Shown here piece by piece: positions 8,985 through 17,537 of a stretch of DNA of 64,000 nucleotides. Position 1 is the stretch's first letter, and the number at the start of each line of letters is the position of its first letter. This DNA is from Parasedimentitalea denitrificans (lineage in GTDB: Bacteria > Pseudomonadota > Alphaproteobacteria > Rhodobacterales > Rhodobacteraceae). Below the pieces are notes generated by a model. It saw only the letters and a program-made list of their open reading frames with translations, had not been told where the DNA came from and made no database searches. Position numbers and translations under genes: made by a program. Location: NCBI RefSeq assembly GCF_011813015.1, contig NZ_QHLQ01000003.1, positions 62,001 through 126,000 of the forward strand. The letters run 5' to 3'.

Positions 8985-10488
8985 GTTGAACACAAATATC
9001 GGCAAGCTGAACGATTATCTGGAACGGTTCAGCCAGGGTGGCATTCAAAATCTGATTGGCGGCGAAAGCATGTCCGCGATATCAGGCAAGACATTTGAGA
9101 CGATTTCACCCACAGACAAAAGTGTGATCTGTAACGTTGCCCAAGGAAGTGTTGCTGACATTGACGCGGCTGCACAGGCCGCCAAGGATGCCTTTCCAGC
9201 CTGGCGTGATATGCCCGCACTGGAACGCAAAGAGATCCTAATCCGCATTGCCGAAGGGATTGAGGCCCGCGCTGAGGAAATTGCATTCTGCGAATGCTGG
9301 GACACCGGGCAGGCACTGCGGTTCATGTCCAAGGCGGCGTTGCGCGGAGCCGAGAATTTTCGCTATTTCGCTGACCAGGTAACCGCAGCACGGGACGGTA
9401 AAAACCTGCAGTCCCCCACCCTGATGAACGTCACAACCCGTGTGCCAATCGGACCGGTCGGGGTGATCACCCCGTGGAACACCCCGTTCATGCTGTCGAC
9501 TTGGAAGATCGCACCTGCCCTGGCAGCTGGCTGTACCGTCGTGCACAAACCCGCCGAATTCAGCCCACTGACGGCCCGTATTCTAATCGAGATTGCACAT
9601 GAAGCCGGGTTGCTCGCTGGCGTCTGGAATCTAGTGAACGGCTTTGGCGAAGATGCCGGAAAACGGCTGACCGAACATCCCGCGATCAAGGCCATTGCTT
9701 TTGTCGGTGAAAGCCGTACCGGGTCGCTGATCACCAAACAGGGTGCGGATACGCTAAAACGAATGCATCTGGAACTGGGCGGCAAAAACCCGGTGGTGGT
9801 GTTTGACGATGCCGATCTGGACCGGGCGCTGGATGCGGTGATCTTCATGATCTACTCGATCAATGGCGAGCGCTGCACATCATCCTCGCGACTGTTAGTT
9901 CAGGACACCATTGCCGAGGAGTTTCAAGCCAAGCTAGTTGAGCGGGTCAATAACATCCATGTTGGCCATCCGCTGGACCCGAAAACAGAGGTCGGCCCAC
10001 TGATTGCGCAGGAACATTTCGACAAGGTGACCTCGTATTTCAACATCGCCAAAGAGGACGGCGCGACAATTGCTGCGGGCGGTAAGGTTGTGGGTGACGA
10101 AGGCTATTTTGTGCGCCCTACCCTGTTCACCAATGCCAACAACAAAATGCGCATCTCCCAAGAGGAAATCTTTGGACCGGTGTTAACGGCGATCACCTTT
10201 GCCACCGAGGAAGAGGCGCTAGAGATGGCCAATGACACCCAATATGGGCTGACCGGCTATGTCTGGACCAATGACCTGAATCGTGCGCTGCGGTTCACCA
10301 ACCAGCTAGAGGCAGGGATGATCTGGGTGAACTCGGAAAACGTCCGCCATCTGCCCACCCCATTTGGCGGAGTCAAAGCCAGCGGCATCGGCCGCGATGG
10401 CGGCGACTGGAGTTTTGACTTTTACATGGAGCAAAAGCACATCGGCTTTGCCCTCGGTCACCACAAAATCCCGCGCCTTGGCGCCTGA
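8977..10488 (+). CDS. hpaE: 5-carboxymethyl-2-hydroxymuconate semialdehyde dehydrogenase
   Basis: An NAD-dependent aldehyde dehydrogenase of 503 aa that oxidises the HpaD ring-cleavage product to 5-carboxymethyl-2-hydroxymuconate. The expected catalytic set is present: Asn168 in PWNTPFM, Lys191, Glu266 in LELGGKNP and the nucleophile Cys300 in NGERCTSSS. The ATG at 8977 is inside the end of hpaF and follows AAAGGTTG. A TTG three codons upstream is less likely. Assignment to HpaE rather than another ALDH rests on the motif pattern and on its position between hpaF and hpaD. Confidence 0.92.
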   Translation: MTELNTNIGKLNDYLERFSQGGIQNLIGGESMSAISGKTFETISPTDKSVICNVAQGSVADIDAAAQAAKDAFPAWRDMPALERKEILIRIAEGIEARAEEIAFCECWDTGQALRFMSKAALRGAENFRYFADQVTAARDGKNLQSPTLMNVTTRVPIGPVGVITPWNTPFMLSTWKIAPALAAGCTVVHKPAEFSPLTARILIEIAHEAGLLAGVWNLVNGFGEDAGKRLTEHPAIKAIAFVGESRTGSLITKQGADTLKRMHLELGGKNPVVVFDDADLDRALDAVIFMIYSINGERCTSSSRLLVQDTIAEEFQAKLVERVNNIHVGHPLDPKTEVGPLIAQEHFDKVTSYFNIAKEDGATIAAGGKVVGDEGYFVRPTLFTNANNKMRISQEEIFGPVLTAITFATEEEALEMANDTQYGLTGYVWTNDLNRALRFTNQLEAGMIWVNSENVRHLPTPFGGVKASGIGRDGGDWSFDFYMEQKHIGFALGHHKIPRLGA

Positions 10489-10526
10489 ACATCACCCGGA
10501 AACGCGCGCCTTCGGAGGAGACTTTA

Positions 10527-11507
10527 ATGCCTATTCCCGCCCCCAACCTCTATCCGCCCTTCAACATCGTGCGGCTGTCACATGTTGAATACTGTGTCAC
10601 AGACCTTGCCGCCTCGAGGGCGTTCTACGTGGACACCTTGGGCCTACAAGTAACCCATGAAGACGACCAGCGCATCTACCTACGCGCGATGGAAGAACGC
10701 GGTCATCACTGCATTGTGTTGGTCCAATCCGACAAGGCAGAGGTCGGTGTACTGGGGTTCAAGCTCTATGACGAGCCGGATCTGGACAAGGCAACCGCCT
10801 TCTTTGCTTCGCGTGACCTGCCAGTGGACTGGGTGGATCGCCCGCATATGGGACGTTGTCTGCGTACCCGTGATCCATGGGGCATTCCGCTGGAGTTCTA
10901 TGTCAAAATGGAACGGCTGGTGCCCATTCATCAGAAATACAAACTGTACAACGGTGTGAAGCCGCTGCGCATTGATCACTTCAACATGTTCAGCGCGGAT
11001 GTAGATGCCTCGGTTGAATTCTACGGTGATATCGGTTTCCGCGTGACCGAGTACACCGCAGATGACGAGAGCGGCAAAACCTGGGCTGCTTGGATGCACC
11101 GCAAAGGGGGCGTGCACGACGTGGCCTTTACCAATGGGTTTGGGCCGCGGCTACACCACACCGCGTTTTGGGTGCCGAACCCGTTGAATATCATCGACTT
11201 GCTGGATCTGATGTCGACCACCGGATATGTCGACAATATCGAACGCGGCCCCGGTCGGCACGGTATTTCCAACGCGTTCTTCCTGTATGTCCGCGACCCC
11301 GATGGGCACCGCATAGAGATTTATTGTTCGGACTATCAGACCTGTGACCCGGATCTGGAGCCGATCAAATGGTCACTGACCGATCCACAGCGCCAGACAT
11401 TGTGGGGGGCTGCTGCACCGCGCAGCTGGTTCGAGGAAGGATCGACATTTGCAGGGGCCGAGACAAAGCCAAGCGCATTGACGGCACAGCCGATTATTGC
11501 ACCGTAA
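10527..11507 (+). CDS. hpaD: 3,4-dihydroxyphenylacetate 2,3-dioxygenase (VOC-type)
   Basis: A type I extradiol ring-cleaving dioxygenase, 326 aa, with two vicinal-oxygen-chelate modules (about residues 15-125 and 145-270). The metal triad is visible as His151 (RIDHFNMF), His211 (RLHHTAFW) and Glu264 (HRIEIYCSDY). This is the Brevibacterium/Arthrobacter form (Fe or Mn), not the LigB-fold HpaD of E. coli. It opens the ring of homoprotocatechuate to 5-carboxymethyl-2-hydroxymuconate semialdehyde. GGAGGAG precedes the ATG. The aromatic decarboxylase gene follows after a 104-bp gap that holds a structured repeat. Confidence 0.92.
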   Translation: MPIPAPNLYPPFNIVRLSHVEYCVTDLAASRAFYVDTLGLQVTHEDDQRIYLRAMEERGHHCIVLVQSDKAEVGVLGFKLYDEPDLDKATAFFASRDLPVDWVDRPHMGRCLRTRDPWGIPLEFYVKMERLVPIHQKYKLYNGVKPLRIDHFNMFSADVDASVEFYGDIGFRVTEYTADDESGKTWAAWMHRKGGVHDVAFTNGFGPRLHHTAFWVPNPLNIIDLLDLMSTTGYVDNIERGPGRHGISNAFFLYVRDPDGHRIEIYCSDYQTCDPDLEPIKWSLTDPQRQTLWGAAAPRSWFEEGSTFAGAETKPSALTAQPIIAP

Positions 11508-11524
11508 CAACCATTGTGGACAGC

Positions 11525-11574
11525 GTCTGACCTTGGGGAGGCGTGAAGCACCTTCCCGGGCGGAAGGTCAGGCG
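11525..11574 (+). repeat. Structured repeat, copy 1 (upstream of the decarboxylase)
   Basis: The outer arms CTGACCTT (11527-11534) and AAGGTCAG (11564-11571) pair perfectly, and an inner GGGAGG/CCTTCCC stem lies between them. The left half matches 15497-15530 almost base for base. It sits inside the operon between hpaD and the decarboxylase gene. There is no U tract, so it is not a normal terminator. Confidence 0.65.
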
Positions 11575-11611
11575 CAGTCTGTGCCCTTGGCACGGACAAC
11601 AGGAGACTAGC

Positions 11612-13024
11612 ATGAAGTGGGATGAATTTTCCGAGTGGGGCCGTCGCGCCGCAGATTGGGCTCAAGAGTATCACGGTACAATCCGTGATCGGCCAGTGCG
11701 GGCACAATCGCAGCCGGGCGATGTCCTGAACGCATTGCCGACATCCGCGCCAGAGTCGCCTGAAGATATGGAAGACGTCTTCAACGATTTTGAGCAGATC
11801 GTGATGCCAGGCATGACCCACTGGCAGCACCCCCGGTTCTTTGCCTACTTCCCAACCAATGCAACGCCCGCATCGGTGCTGGCCGAATACATGATCGCCA
11901 ACCTGTCGGCGCAATGCATGTTATGGCAGACTTCACCGGCGGCAACCGAGCTGGAAACCAGGGTGCTGGATTGGCTGCGTCAGGCCATGGGGCTTCCCGA
12001 TGCATTCTCAGGCGTCATTCAAGACAGCGCCAGCGGCGCAACGCTTGCCGCGGTTCTGACAATGCGAGAGCGCGCGTTGAAATGGCAGGGCAACAGTCAG
12101 GGCTTGCCCGGACAGAAACCACTGCGTGTCTATGCCTCACGCGAAGTGCATACCTCGATTGACCGGGCGATCTGGATTTCTGGCATCGGCGAGGCCAATC
12201 TGGTTCGCATCCCGATTATTGGCGAAAACCGCGCCATGGATTCCGCTGCGCTGGAGGCCGCCATTGTAGCGGATAAGGCCAACGGCATGGTCCCGGCCGG
12301 AATTGTCGCCTGTGTTGGCGGCACCGGTACAGGCGCAACCGATGACATTGCCGCCGTGAGTGCCATTGCCAAACGGCATGATCTCTATCTGCATGTCGAT
12401 GCGGCTTGGGCTGGCAACGCGATGATATGCCCCGAATTCCAGCCAATGTGGGCGGGCGCGGAAGAGGCAGATTCGATCGTCTTTAACCCCTACAAATGGA
12501 TCGGCGGGCAGTTTGACGGGTCGGTCCATTTTGTTCGCTCCCCAGAAGATCTGACGCGCACGCTGGCAATCAGCCCAGAGTATTTGAAGACCCACGGCAA
12601 GGATGGGATCGTCAATTATTCGGAATGGTCGGTGCCGCTGGGTCGCCGGTTCCGGGCGCTCAAGCTGTGGTTCCTGATCCGGGCCTATGGGCTGGAGGGG
12701 CTGCGCAGCCGCATCCGCAATCATGTGACTTGGTCGCGCGCGTTGCACGACAAGCTGGGTGCAGTTTCGGGTTTTGAGATTGTCACCAAGCCGATGTGGT
12801 CGCTCTGGACATTTCGCCATGCGCCAAAGGGTGCGACGGATCTGGATGAGCTAAACCTGCGGCTGGTCACTGCCATCAATGATGATGGGCGTATCTACCT
12901 GACCCAAACCCGCGTTGACGGCGTGCTGGCTATCCGGTTCCAGGCCGGTCATTTTGAGGCGACAGAAGACGATGTGATGATGGCCTATGACGTTATCACT
13001 GAAATTTCTGAGGGACTGAAATGA
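11612..13024 (+). CDS. PLP-dependent aromatic amino acid decarboxylase family protein
   Basis: A group II (DOPA/tyrosine/tryptophan decarboxylase-like) enzyme of 470 aa. Residues visible for PLP binding are His180 (EVHTS, ring stacking), Asp263 (HVDAAWAG, pyridine N) and Lys295 (NPYKWIGGQ, Schiff base). The family decarboxylates aromatic L-amino acids to amines; some members are aldehyde-forming oxidases, which sequence alone does not exclude. The ATG at 11612 follows AGGAG; the earlier in-frame start at 11543 falls inside the repeat and is rejected. It overlaps hpaG by 4 bp (ATGA), so it is translated with the pathway. This placement suggests that it prepares a DOPA- or tyrosine-derived precursor of homoprotocatechuate. 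Confidence 0.85.
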   Translation: MKWDEFSEWGRRAADWAQEYHGTIRDRPVRAQSQPGDVLNALPTSAPESPEDMEDVFNDFEQIVMPGMTHWQHPRFFAYFPTNATPASVLAEYMIANLSAQCMLWQTSPAATELETRVLDWLRQAMGLPDAFSGVIQDSASGATLAAVLTMRERALKWQGNSQGLPGQKPLRVYASREVHTSIDRAIWISGIGEANLVRIPIIGENRAMDSAALEAAIVADKANGMVPAGIVACVGGTGTGATDDIAAVSAIAKRHDLYLHVDAAWAGNAMICPEFQPMWAGAEEADSIVFNPYKWIGGQFDGSVHFVRSPEDLTRTLAISPEYLKTHGKDGIVNYSEWSVPLGRRFRALKLWFLIRAYGLEGLRSRIRNHVTWSRALHDKLGAVSGFEIVTKPMWSLWTFRHAPKGATDLDELNLRLVTAINDDGRIYLTQTRVDGVLAIRFQAGHFEATEDDVMMAYDVITEISEGLK

Positions 13025-13875
13025 TGCGCTTTGTCACTTACTCTGCCAACGGCGAAACCTACTATGGGGCGGCGACAGATGCAGGCATGATTGCCCTGTC
13101 GCCCGACTTTCCCCAATGGCCCACGATGCGTGACGTGATTGCGGCGGGTGGATTGCCAGATCTGGAAACCGCTGCGCAAAGAAAGGAAGTCACTCACAGT
13201 GATTTCACTTATGAGATCCCTGTACCTAACCCCGAGAAGATCCTGTGTGTTGGGGTGAACTTCCCCGACCGCAATGCGGAGTACAAAGACGGGTCAGCCG
13301 CACCGAAACACATGTCGCTGTTTCCTCGATTCCCGCGATCGTTCACCGGCGCAGGCCGCCCGCTGATCCGGCCACCAGAAAATCACACGCTGGATTATGA
13401 GGGTGAAGTGGCGATTGTCATCGGCAAGGGCGGTCGCCGGATTGCCGCCGAAAACGCCTATGACCACATCGCCGCCCTGACCCTATGCAATGAGGGCACC
13501 ATTCGTGATTGGGTGCGCCATGCCAAATTCAATGTGACGCAGGGCAAGAACTGGGACAACTCGGGCTCTATCGGTCCGTGGCTGGTACCGTTCACTGATG
13601 CGGCGCAATTGGATGATGCCCAGATTGAAACCCGCGTGAATGGCGAGGTGCGGCAAAGCGACAGCCTAAACCGGATGATGTTCCCGATCCGCGAAGAGAT
13701 CGCCTATATCTCAACCTTTACCACGCTGGTGCCCGGCGACATTATTATCACCGGCACCCCAACAGGGGCTGGTGCGCGGTTTGATCCGCCCAAATATCTG
13801 GCACCCGGTGATGTGATCGAGGTTGAGGTCAACGGCATTGGCACCCTGCGGAACACGGTTGAGGATGAGACATGA
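13021..13875 (+). CDS. hpaG: Fumarylacetoacetate hydrolase family protein (HpaG-type)
   Basis: A single FAH domain of 284 aa carrying metal-binding acidic residues in the DYEGEVAIVIGKGGR segment, a GTPTGAG turn and the C-terminal PGDVIEVEVNGIG typical of the fold. In the pathway HpaG decarboxylates 5-oxo-pent-3-ene-1,2,5-tricarboxylate and isomerises the product. In E. coli this is one protein with two FAH repeats. Here only one repeat exists and no second FAH gene is in the cluster, other than the related hydratase. It starts inside the decarboxylase stop and ends inside the hpaH start, 4-bp overlaps on both sides. The second Met (13024) is an equally possible start. Confidence 0.83.
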   Translation: MMRFVTYSANGETYYGAATDAGMIALSPDFPQWPTMRDVIAAGGLPDLETAAQRKEVTHSDFTYEIPVPNPEKILCVGVNFPDRNAEYKDGSAAPKHMSLFPRFPRSFTGAGRPLIRPPENHTLDYEGEVAIVIGKGGRRIAAENAYDHIAALTLCNEGTIRDWVRHAKFNVTQGKNWDNSGSIGPWLVPFTDAAQLDDAQIETRVNGEVRQSDSLNRMMFPIREEIAYISTFTTLVPGDIIITGTPTGAGARFDPPKYLAPGDVIEVEVNGIGTLRNTVEDET

Positions 13876-14672
13876 CACCTGACCAACACGCTGAGGCGGC
13901 CGAGGCCCTGTTTCGAGCAGAAATCATGGGTCAACAATGTGGACTGCTATCGCTGCGCTATCCGGGGATGACCTTGGATGATGCATATGCCGTGCAAAAG
14001 GCGTTGGTTTCACAGAAAATAGCGGCAGGTCGACGGCGGATCGGCTGGAAGATCGGGTTGACCAGCCGGGCAATGCAGGATGCGCTGAAAGTCGACACAC
14101 CGGACAGTGGGGTGTTGATGGATGACATGCTATTTGAAAATGGCGCGACCGTACCTACCAGACGGTTCATCCAGCCGCGCGTCGAGGCCGAGATTGCGTT
14201 TATCATGAAGGCCCCGCTGGCTGGTGCCGATTGCACGCGCGCGGATGTTTTGATGGCAACCGAATGCGTGGCGCCATCGCTGGAGATTCTAGATACCCGC
14301 ATCCAGCGCGCGGACGCCGCAAGTGGCAAGGCGCGAATTATCACCGATACCATCAGCGACAATGCGGCCAATGCTGGTGTCGTTCTGGGGGTGGAGCGCC
14401 ACGAAGTTGAAGCTCACGACCTTAGGTGGGCCGGGGCAATCGTCAGCCGCGATGGCACCGTTGAGGAAACCGGATTAGGCGCCGGGGTTTTGAATGATCC
14501 GGTGACATCCGTATTGTGGCTAGCGCGACGCATGGCGACCTATGGACAACAGATCGAGGCCGGGGATATCGTTCTGTCGGGGTCGTTTATCCGCCCCATT
14601 GAGTGCCCACCGGGCAGTGAGATCTCCGCCGAGTTTGGCCCATTCGGGTCCGTAAATATTGCTTTTGCCTGA
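13872..14672 (+). CDS. hpaH: 2-oxo-hept-4-ene-1,7-dioate hydratase
   Basis: A 266-aa hydratase/decarboxylase-superfamily enzyme (HpaH/MhpD group). It adds water to 2-oxo-hept-4-ene-1,7-dioate to give the 4-hydroxy compound cleaved by HpaI. Characteristic segments are GWKIGLTSRAMQ (about residues 57-68), IQPRVEAEIAFIM (about 99-111) with the metal-binding acids, and the C-terminal LSGSF followed by GSEISAEFGPFG. The start overlaps hpaG by 4 bp. hpaI begins 11 bp after its stop. Confidence 0.9.
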   Translation: MTPDQHAEAAEALFRAEIMGQQCGLLSLRYPGMTLDDAYAVQKALVSQKIAAGRRRIGWKIGLTSRAMQDALKVDTPDSGVLMDDMLFENGATVPTRRFIQPRVEAEIAFIMKAPLAGADCTRADVLMATECVAPSLEILDTRIQRADAASGKARIITDTISDNAANAGVVLGVERHEVEAHDLRWAGAIVSRDGTVEETGLGAGVLNDPVTSVLWLARRMATYGQQIEAGDIVLSGSFIRPIECPPGSEISAEFGPFGSVNIAFA

Positions 14673-14683
14673 AAGGGTTTCTT

Positions 14684-15454
14684 ATGCCTGCCCCCACAAA
14701 CACGTTTAAACAGGCGCTAGCCGATGGTCAGCGCCAGATCGGTTGCTGGATGAGCTTTGCCGAGGCATCCACGGCAGAGGTGATGGGCACAGCCGGGTTT
14801 GACTGGCTGGTGATTGATGGCGAGCACGGCCCGAATGACATTCGGTCGATCCGCGACCAGTTGGTGGCGCTTGCGGCCTCAGACAGTCACCCGGTGGTGC
14901 GGGTTCCCGTGGGTGAAACGTGGATCATCAAACAGGCGCTGGATGCCGGGGCGCAGACGGTTTTGATTCCGATGGTGGAAAGCGCCGAGCAAGCGCAGGA
15001 CATTGTACGGGCCTGTCAGTATCCTCCACATGGGACACGCGGCGTTGGCGCAACGGCGGCGCGGGCGACCATGTTTGGATCGATCAGCGAATACGTTCAG
15101 ACAGCAGATCAAGAAATCTGCGTTTTGTTGCAGGTGGAGAACCGCGCGGGCATCGCGGCACTGGATGAAATTTTAGAGGTCGAGGGCGTGGATGGTGTAT
15201 TCATCGGCCCCGCGGATCTGTCGACCGATATGGGATTTCAGGGCAATTCAGCTGCGCCCGAGGTGCAGGCGGTGATCAAGGACGCGCTGAGCCGGATTAA
15301 GGCGGCGGGAAAGGCCCCCGGTGTTCTGGGAATCGGTGAGGAAGCGATTCAAGGATATTCCGACATGGATGCGCAGTTCCTGGCCGTTGGGATTGATGTG
15401 TTGATTCTGGCGCAAGCCTCTCGCGCTTTGGCAGCACGGTGGAAAGAGACATAG
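14684..15454 (+). CDS. hpaI: 4-hydroxy-2-oxo-heptane-1,7-dioate aldolase
   Basis: A class II (metal-dependent) pyruvate aldolase of the HpcH/HpaI family, 256 aa. It splits 4-hydroxy-2-oxo-heptane-1,7-dioate into pyruvate and succinic semialdehyde, the last step of the cluster. His48 in DGEHGPND and Arg73 in HPVVRVPVG match the catalytic pair. The Glu in LLQVENRAG and the Asp in FIGPADLS match the metal ligands. No succinic semialdehyde dehydrogenase is linked, so that step must be encoded elsewhere. A structured repeat follows the stop by about 40 bp. Confidence 0.92.
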   Translation: MPAPTNTFKQALADGQRQIGCWMSFAEASTAEVMGTAGFDWLVIDGEHGPNDIRSIRDQLVALAASDSHPVVRVPVGETWIIKQALDAGAQTVLIPMVESAEQAQDIVRACQYPPHGTRGVGATAARATMFGSISEYVQTADQEICVLLQVENRAGIAALDEILEVEGVDGVFIGPADLSTDMGFQGNSAAPEVQAVIKDALSRIKAAGKAPGVLGIGEEAIQGYSDMDAQFLAVGIDVLILAQASRALAARWKET

Positions 15455-15496
15455 GACCGAAGGGTATGGGCCGAATACTTCTGAAACAAGTGGCGC

Positions 15497-15574
15497 GTCT
15501 GACCTTGGGGAGGCGTAAAGCGCCTTCCCGTTTTGCTGAAGGCAAACCTTCGGTTTGACGGGGAAGATCAGGCG
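15497..15574 (+). repeat. Structured repeat, copy 2 (downstream of hpaI)
   Basis: The left half repeats 11525-11559 with two or three changes. The right half is longer and contains an extra hairpin (CTTCCCGT with ACGGGGAAG, with an AAACCTTCGGTTT mini-hairpin inside). The outer arm pairs with one mismatch. It lies between the convergent ends of hpaI and the DUF4139 gene and might also act as a bidirectional terminator. Confidence 0.65.
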
Positions 15575-15620
15575 TGGACCGGCAAACCCCCGGGCATAGC
15601 AATACCAGTTTCCGTATAGA

Positions 15621-17264
15621 TCAACGCAATTCCCTGCCCTCGGGCCAGCTAAGCGTGGTCTCTAGCCGGATCTTGCGGGTCTCACCCGGCTCCATCGCCA
15701 GATCCCAAGCCAGAATACCGCGACGTTTATCAAGGTTTTCCTCGGAAGGGTGTGGTGTGGCGGACCAGGTGATCTCAAGGTCTTCCTGCTCGGTATAAGG
15801 CACGCGATCGCGCAATTGCAGCGGCCAAGCCTGATCAGTCAGGTTTTCGATTTCAATCTCGACCTTTTGCACCTGCTCGTTACTGCGCGAGATGATGCCG
15901 TGACCGCCTTCGCTTTGGCCCAGAACATCACGGCTGAGCCTTAGCCCCTCGATAGGGCCAAAGCCGATTTCGCCTTCTTGGCCTGCAACCAAACCCTCGA
16001 AACTTTCAACCCCGACAAGTTTACCATCGATGTAACGCGCAGCGTATTCAGCCGGGAGCAGTTCCTCGCCAGACGTGTTGGTGAACCGTACAACCCGATA
16101 GGCACTTGTGTCCTGCAATGGAACCGCCCTCGCCGTGATTTCGCCCTGCTCGGTCAAAACATCTAATTCAAGACGTAGCGTATCTGCCCCAGAGCTGACA
16201 GAGACAGGTTGACCGAACGAATAGGTTACGCCCGGTCCATCGCTCTCGGCGCTCCACATGGAACTTGCTTCTTCCATGACCATGGCCGCTTCAATCAAGG
16301 GCTCGCTCATGCTTGCGACAGCAGAGCCATTCCGCGCCATTGGAGGAGACATAAGTACAGGTCCTGGTTCTTCAATGCGGCGATATTGTGAGTAAAGCGG
16401 ACTAGGGCCTACCTGACCGATGGGCTGAACTGTCGACAGGTGCAAAGTAACATCAGTCCAGTTTTCCCCGGTTCGCTGTCGCACAATCGCACCCCGTTCA
16501 ATTGCCAACTGAGGGGTATCACCCGTTTCCAACCTCAGGTCATAAACCGGTGTCCAAAAGCTCCCACCTGCGTCAAGATAATTGAGCTGAATGGTTCCAT
16601 CGGTAGATTCTGGTGCCTCGATATCGACAGCAATAAAGACCCGATCCTCACTTTCCAAATCTATGGCTTCCAGTGCCTGCTCGGCATGGTCCAGCTCGTC
16701 CGCTAGATCTCTTAGTTGACGCTCTATCTCTCGCGCATTGATCTCGGCATCCAACGCAATCTGGCTTGCGGCCTCGGCCTCTTGAGAGATCATCCGGCTG
16801 ATATCACGCAGAACATCTGGTCCCGAATCGGCCAAGCCTTCATTTTCGCCAAGTTTACGCAGAAACCCGATTGAGACATCAGCCGCTGCTGCCTTTAGGC
16901 TCGCCCGTTTGGCATTATCCTTGACCGATTGAATGCGCTGCTCAATCTCGTCAATACGGGCCTCGGCCTCTTGGACCCTAGGATCAGTGAATTCACGAGG
17001 CGGCGCATATTCATCGCGAAACACGGTGCTGATTTGGCGCGCGCCGGTCAGGTCGATATGCAAGAATTCCAACAGCGCTGTGTCTGGCACCCCCTGCAAC
17101 ACTAACCGATGCTTGCCTGCCGGGATCGCAAAACTGGCTGTTCGTATGATGGCCGCAGTTTCGGGGTACATGGTGACTTCTGTCACTTTACTGGAAACGG
17201 GAATGGTGCCGGCCCAAGCTGCTGATGTGGACAACAGGGCGAACAGGGAAAAAGAATAGCGCAT
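15621..17264 (-). CDS. DUF4139 (mucoidy inhibitor MuiA-like) secreted protein
   Basis: A 547-aa protein with a Sec signal peptide (MRYSFSLFALLSTSAAWA), then an N-terminal beta domain (DUF4140-like). A charged coiled-coil stretch follows at about residues 90-210 (repeated Glu/Arg/Gln heptads), and then a C-terminal beta-rich DUF4139 domain with NYLDAGGSFWTPVYDLRL. The family is found from bacteria to eukaryotes and has no settled function. Its link to mucoidy is historical. The ATG at 17264 follows GAGGT and begins the signal peptide; an upstream extension to 17378 lacks any signal-like start and would run through the hairpin at 17365-17397. Confidence 0.82.
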   Translation of the reverse strand: MRYSFSLFALLSTSAAWAGTIPVSSKVTEVTMYPETAAIIRTASFAIPAGKHRLVLQGVPDTALLEFLHIDLTGARQISTVFRDEYAPPREFTDPRVQEAEARIDEIEQRIQSVKDNAKRASLKAAAADVSIGFLRKLGENEGLADSGPDVLRDISRMISQEAEAASQIALDAEINAREIERQLRDLADELDHAEQALEAIDLESEDRVFIAVDIEAPESTDGTIQLNYLDAGGSFWTPVYDLRLETGDTPQLAIERGAIVRQRTGENWTDVTLHLSTVQPIGQVGPSPLYSQYRRIEEPGPVLMSPPMARNGSAVASMSEPLIEAAMVMEEASSMWSAESDGPGVTYSFGQPVSVSSGADTLRLELDVLTEQGEITARAVPLQDTSAYRVVRFTNTSGEELLPAEYAARYIDGKLVGVESFEGLVAGQEGEIGFGPIEGLRLSRDVLGQSEGGHGIISRSNEQVQKVEIEIENLTDQAWPLQLRDRVPYTEQEDLEITWSATPHPSEENLDKRRGILAWDLAMEPGETRKIRLETTLSWPEGRELR

Positions 17265-17364
17265 AAATGTGACCTCAAATGAACCTGAGGCAAATCTTGC
17301 AAGGGGGCTGCCACATTGCAAGCGCAACCTGCGGGTTGTGAAAACTGGTCCTGAAAATGCAAAG

Positions 17365-17397
17365 GCGCAAGGAAGCAACCCGAAAGCTTCCTTGCGC
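17365..17397 (-). terminator. Terminator hairpin, duplicated block copy 1
   Basis: A perfect 11-bp stem, GCGCAAGGAAG (17365-17375) with CTTCCTTGCGC (17387-17397). On the minus strand it is followed by CTTTGCATTTT. It closes the small gene at 17538-17870 after a 140-bp 3' region. The identical stem recurs at 18376-18408. Confidence 0.75.
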
Positions 17398-17537
17398 TTG
17401 CATGCCTGAACCTGACCGCCTGCTCTTTTTTTATTATTAGCCTGCTTATTTTTTTAGTTTTGGCTGTTCTAGCTTTCACTGTCTCGTTATCTTTGCTTTT
17501 CCAACCGATCTTTTGATACGTCGGCTTGAAGAAAATA

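Noticed and set aside
17183..17479. A minus-strand frame running through the terminator of the duplicated block
   Set aside because: It crosses a perfect terminator hairpin and overlaps the signal peptide region of the DUF4139 gene in another frame.
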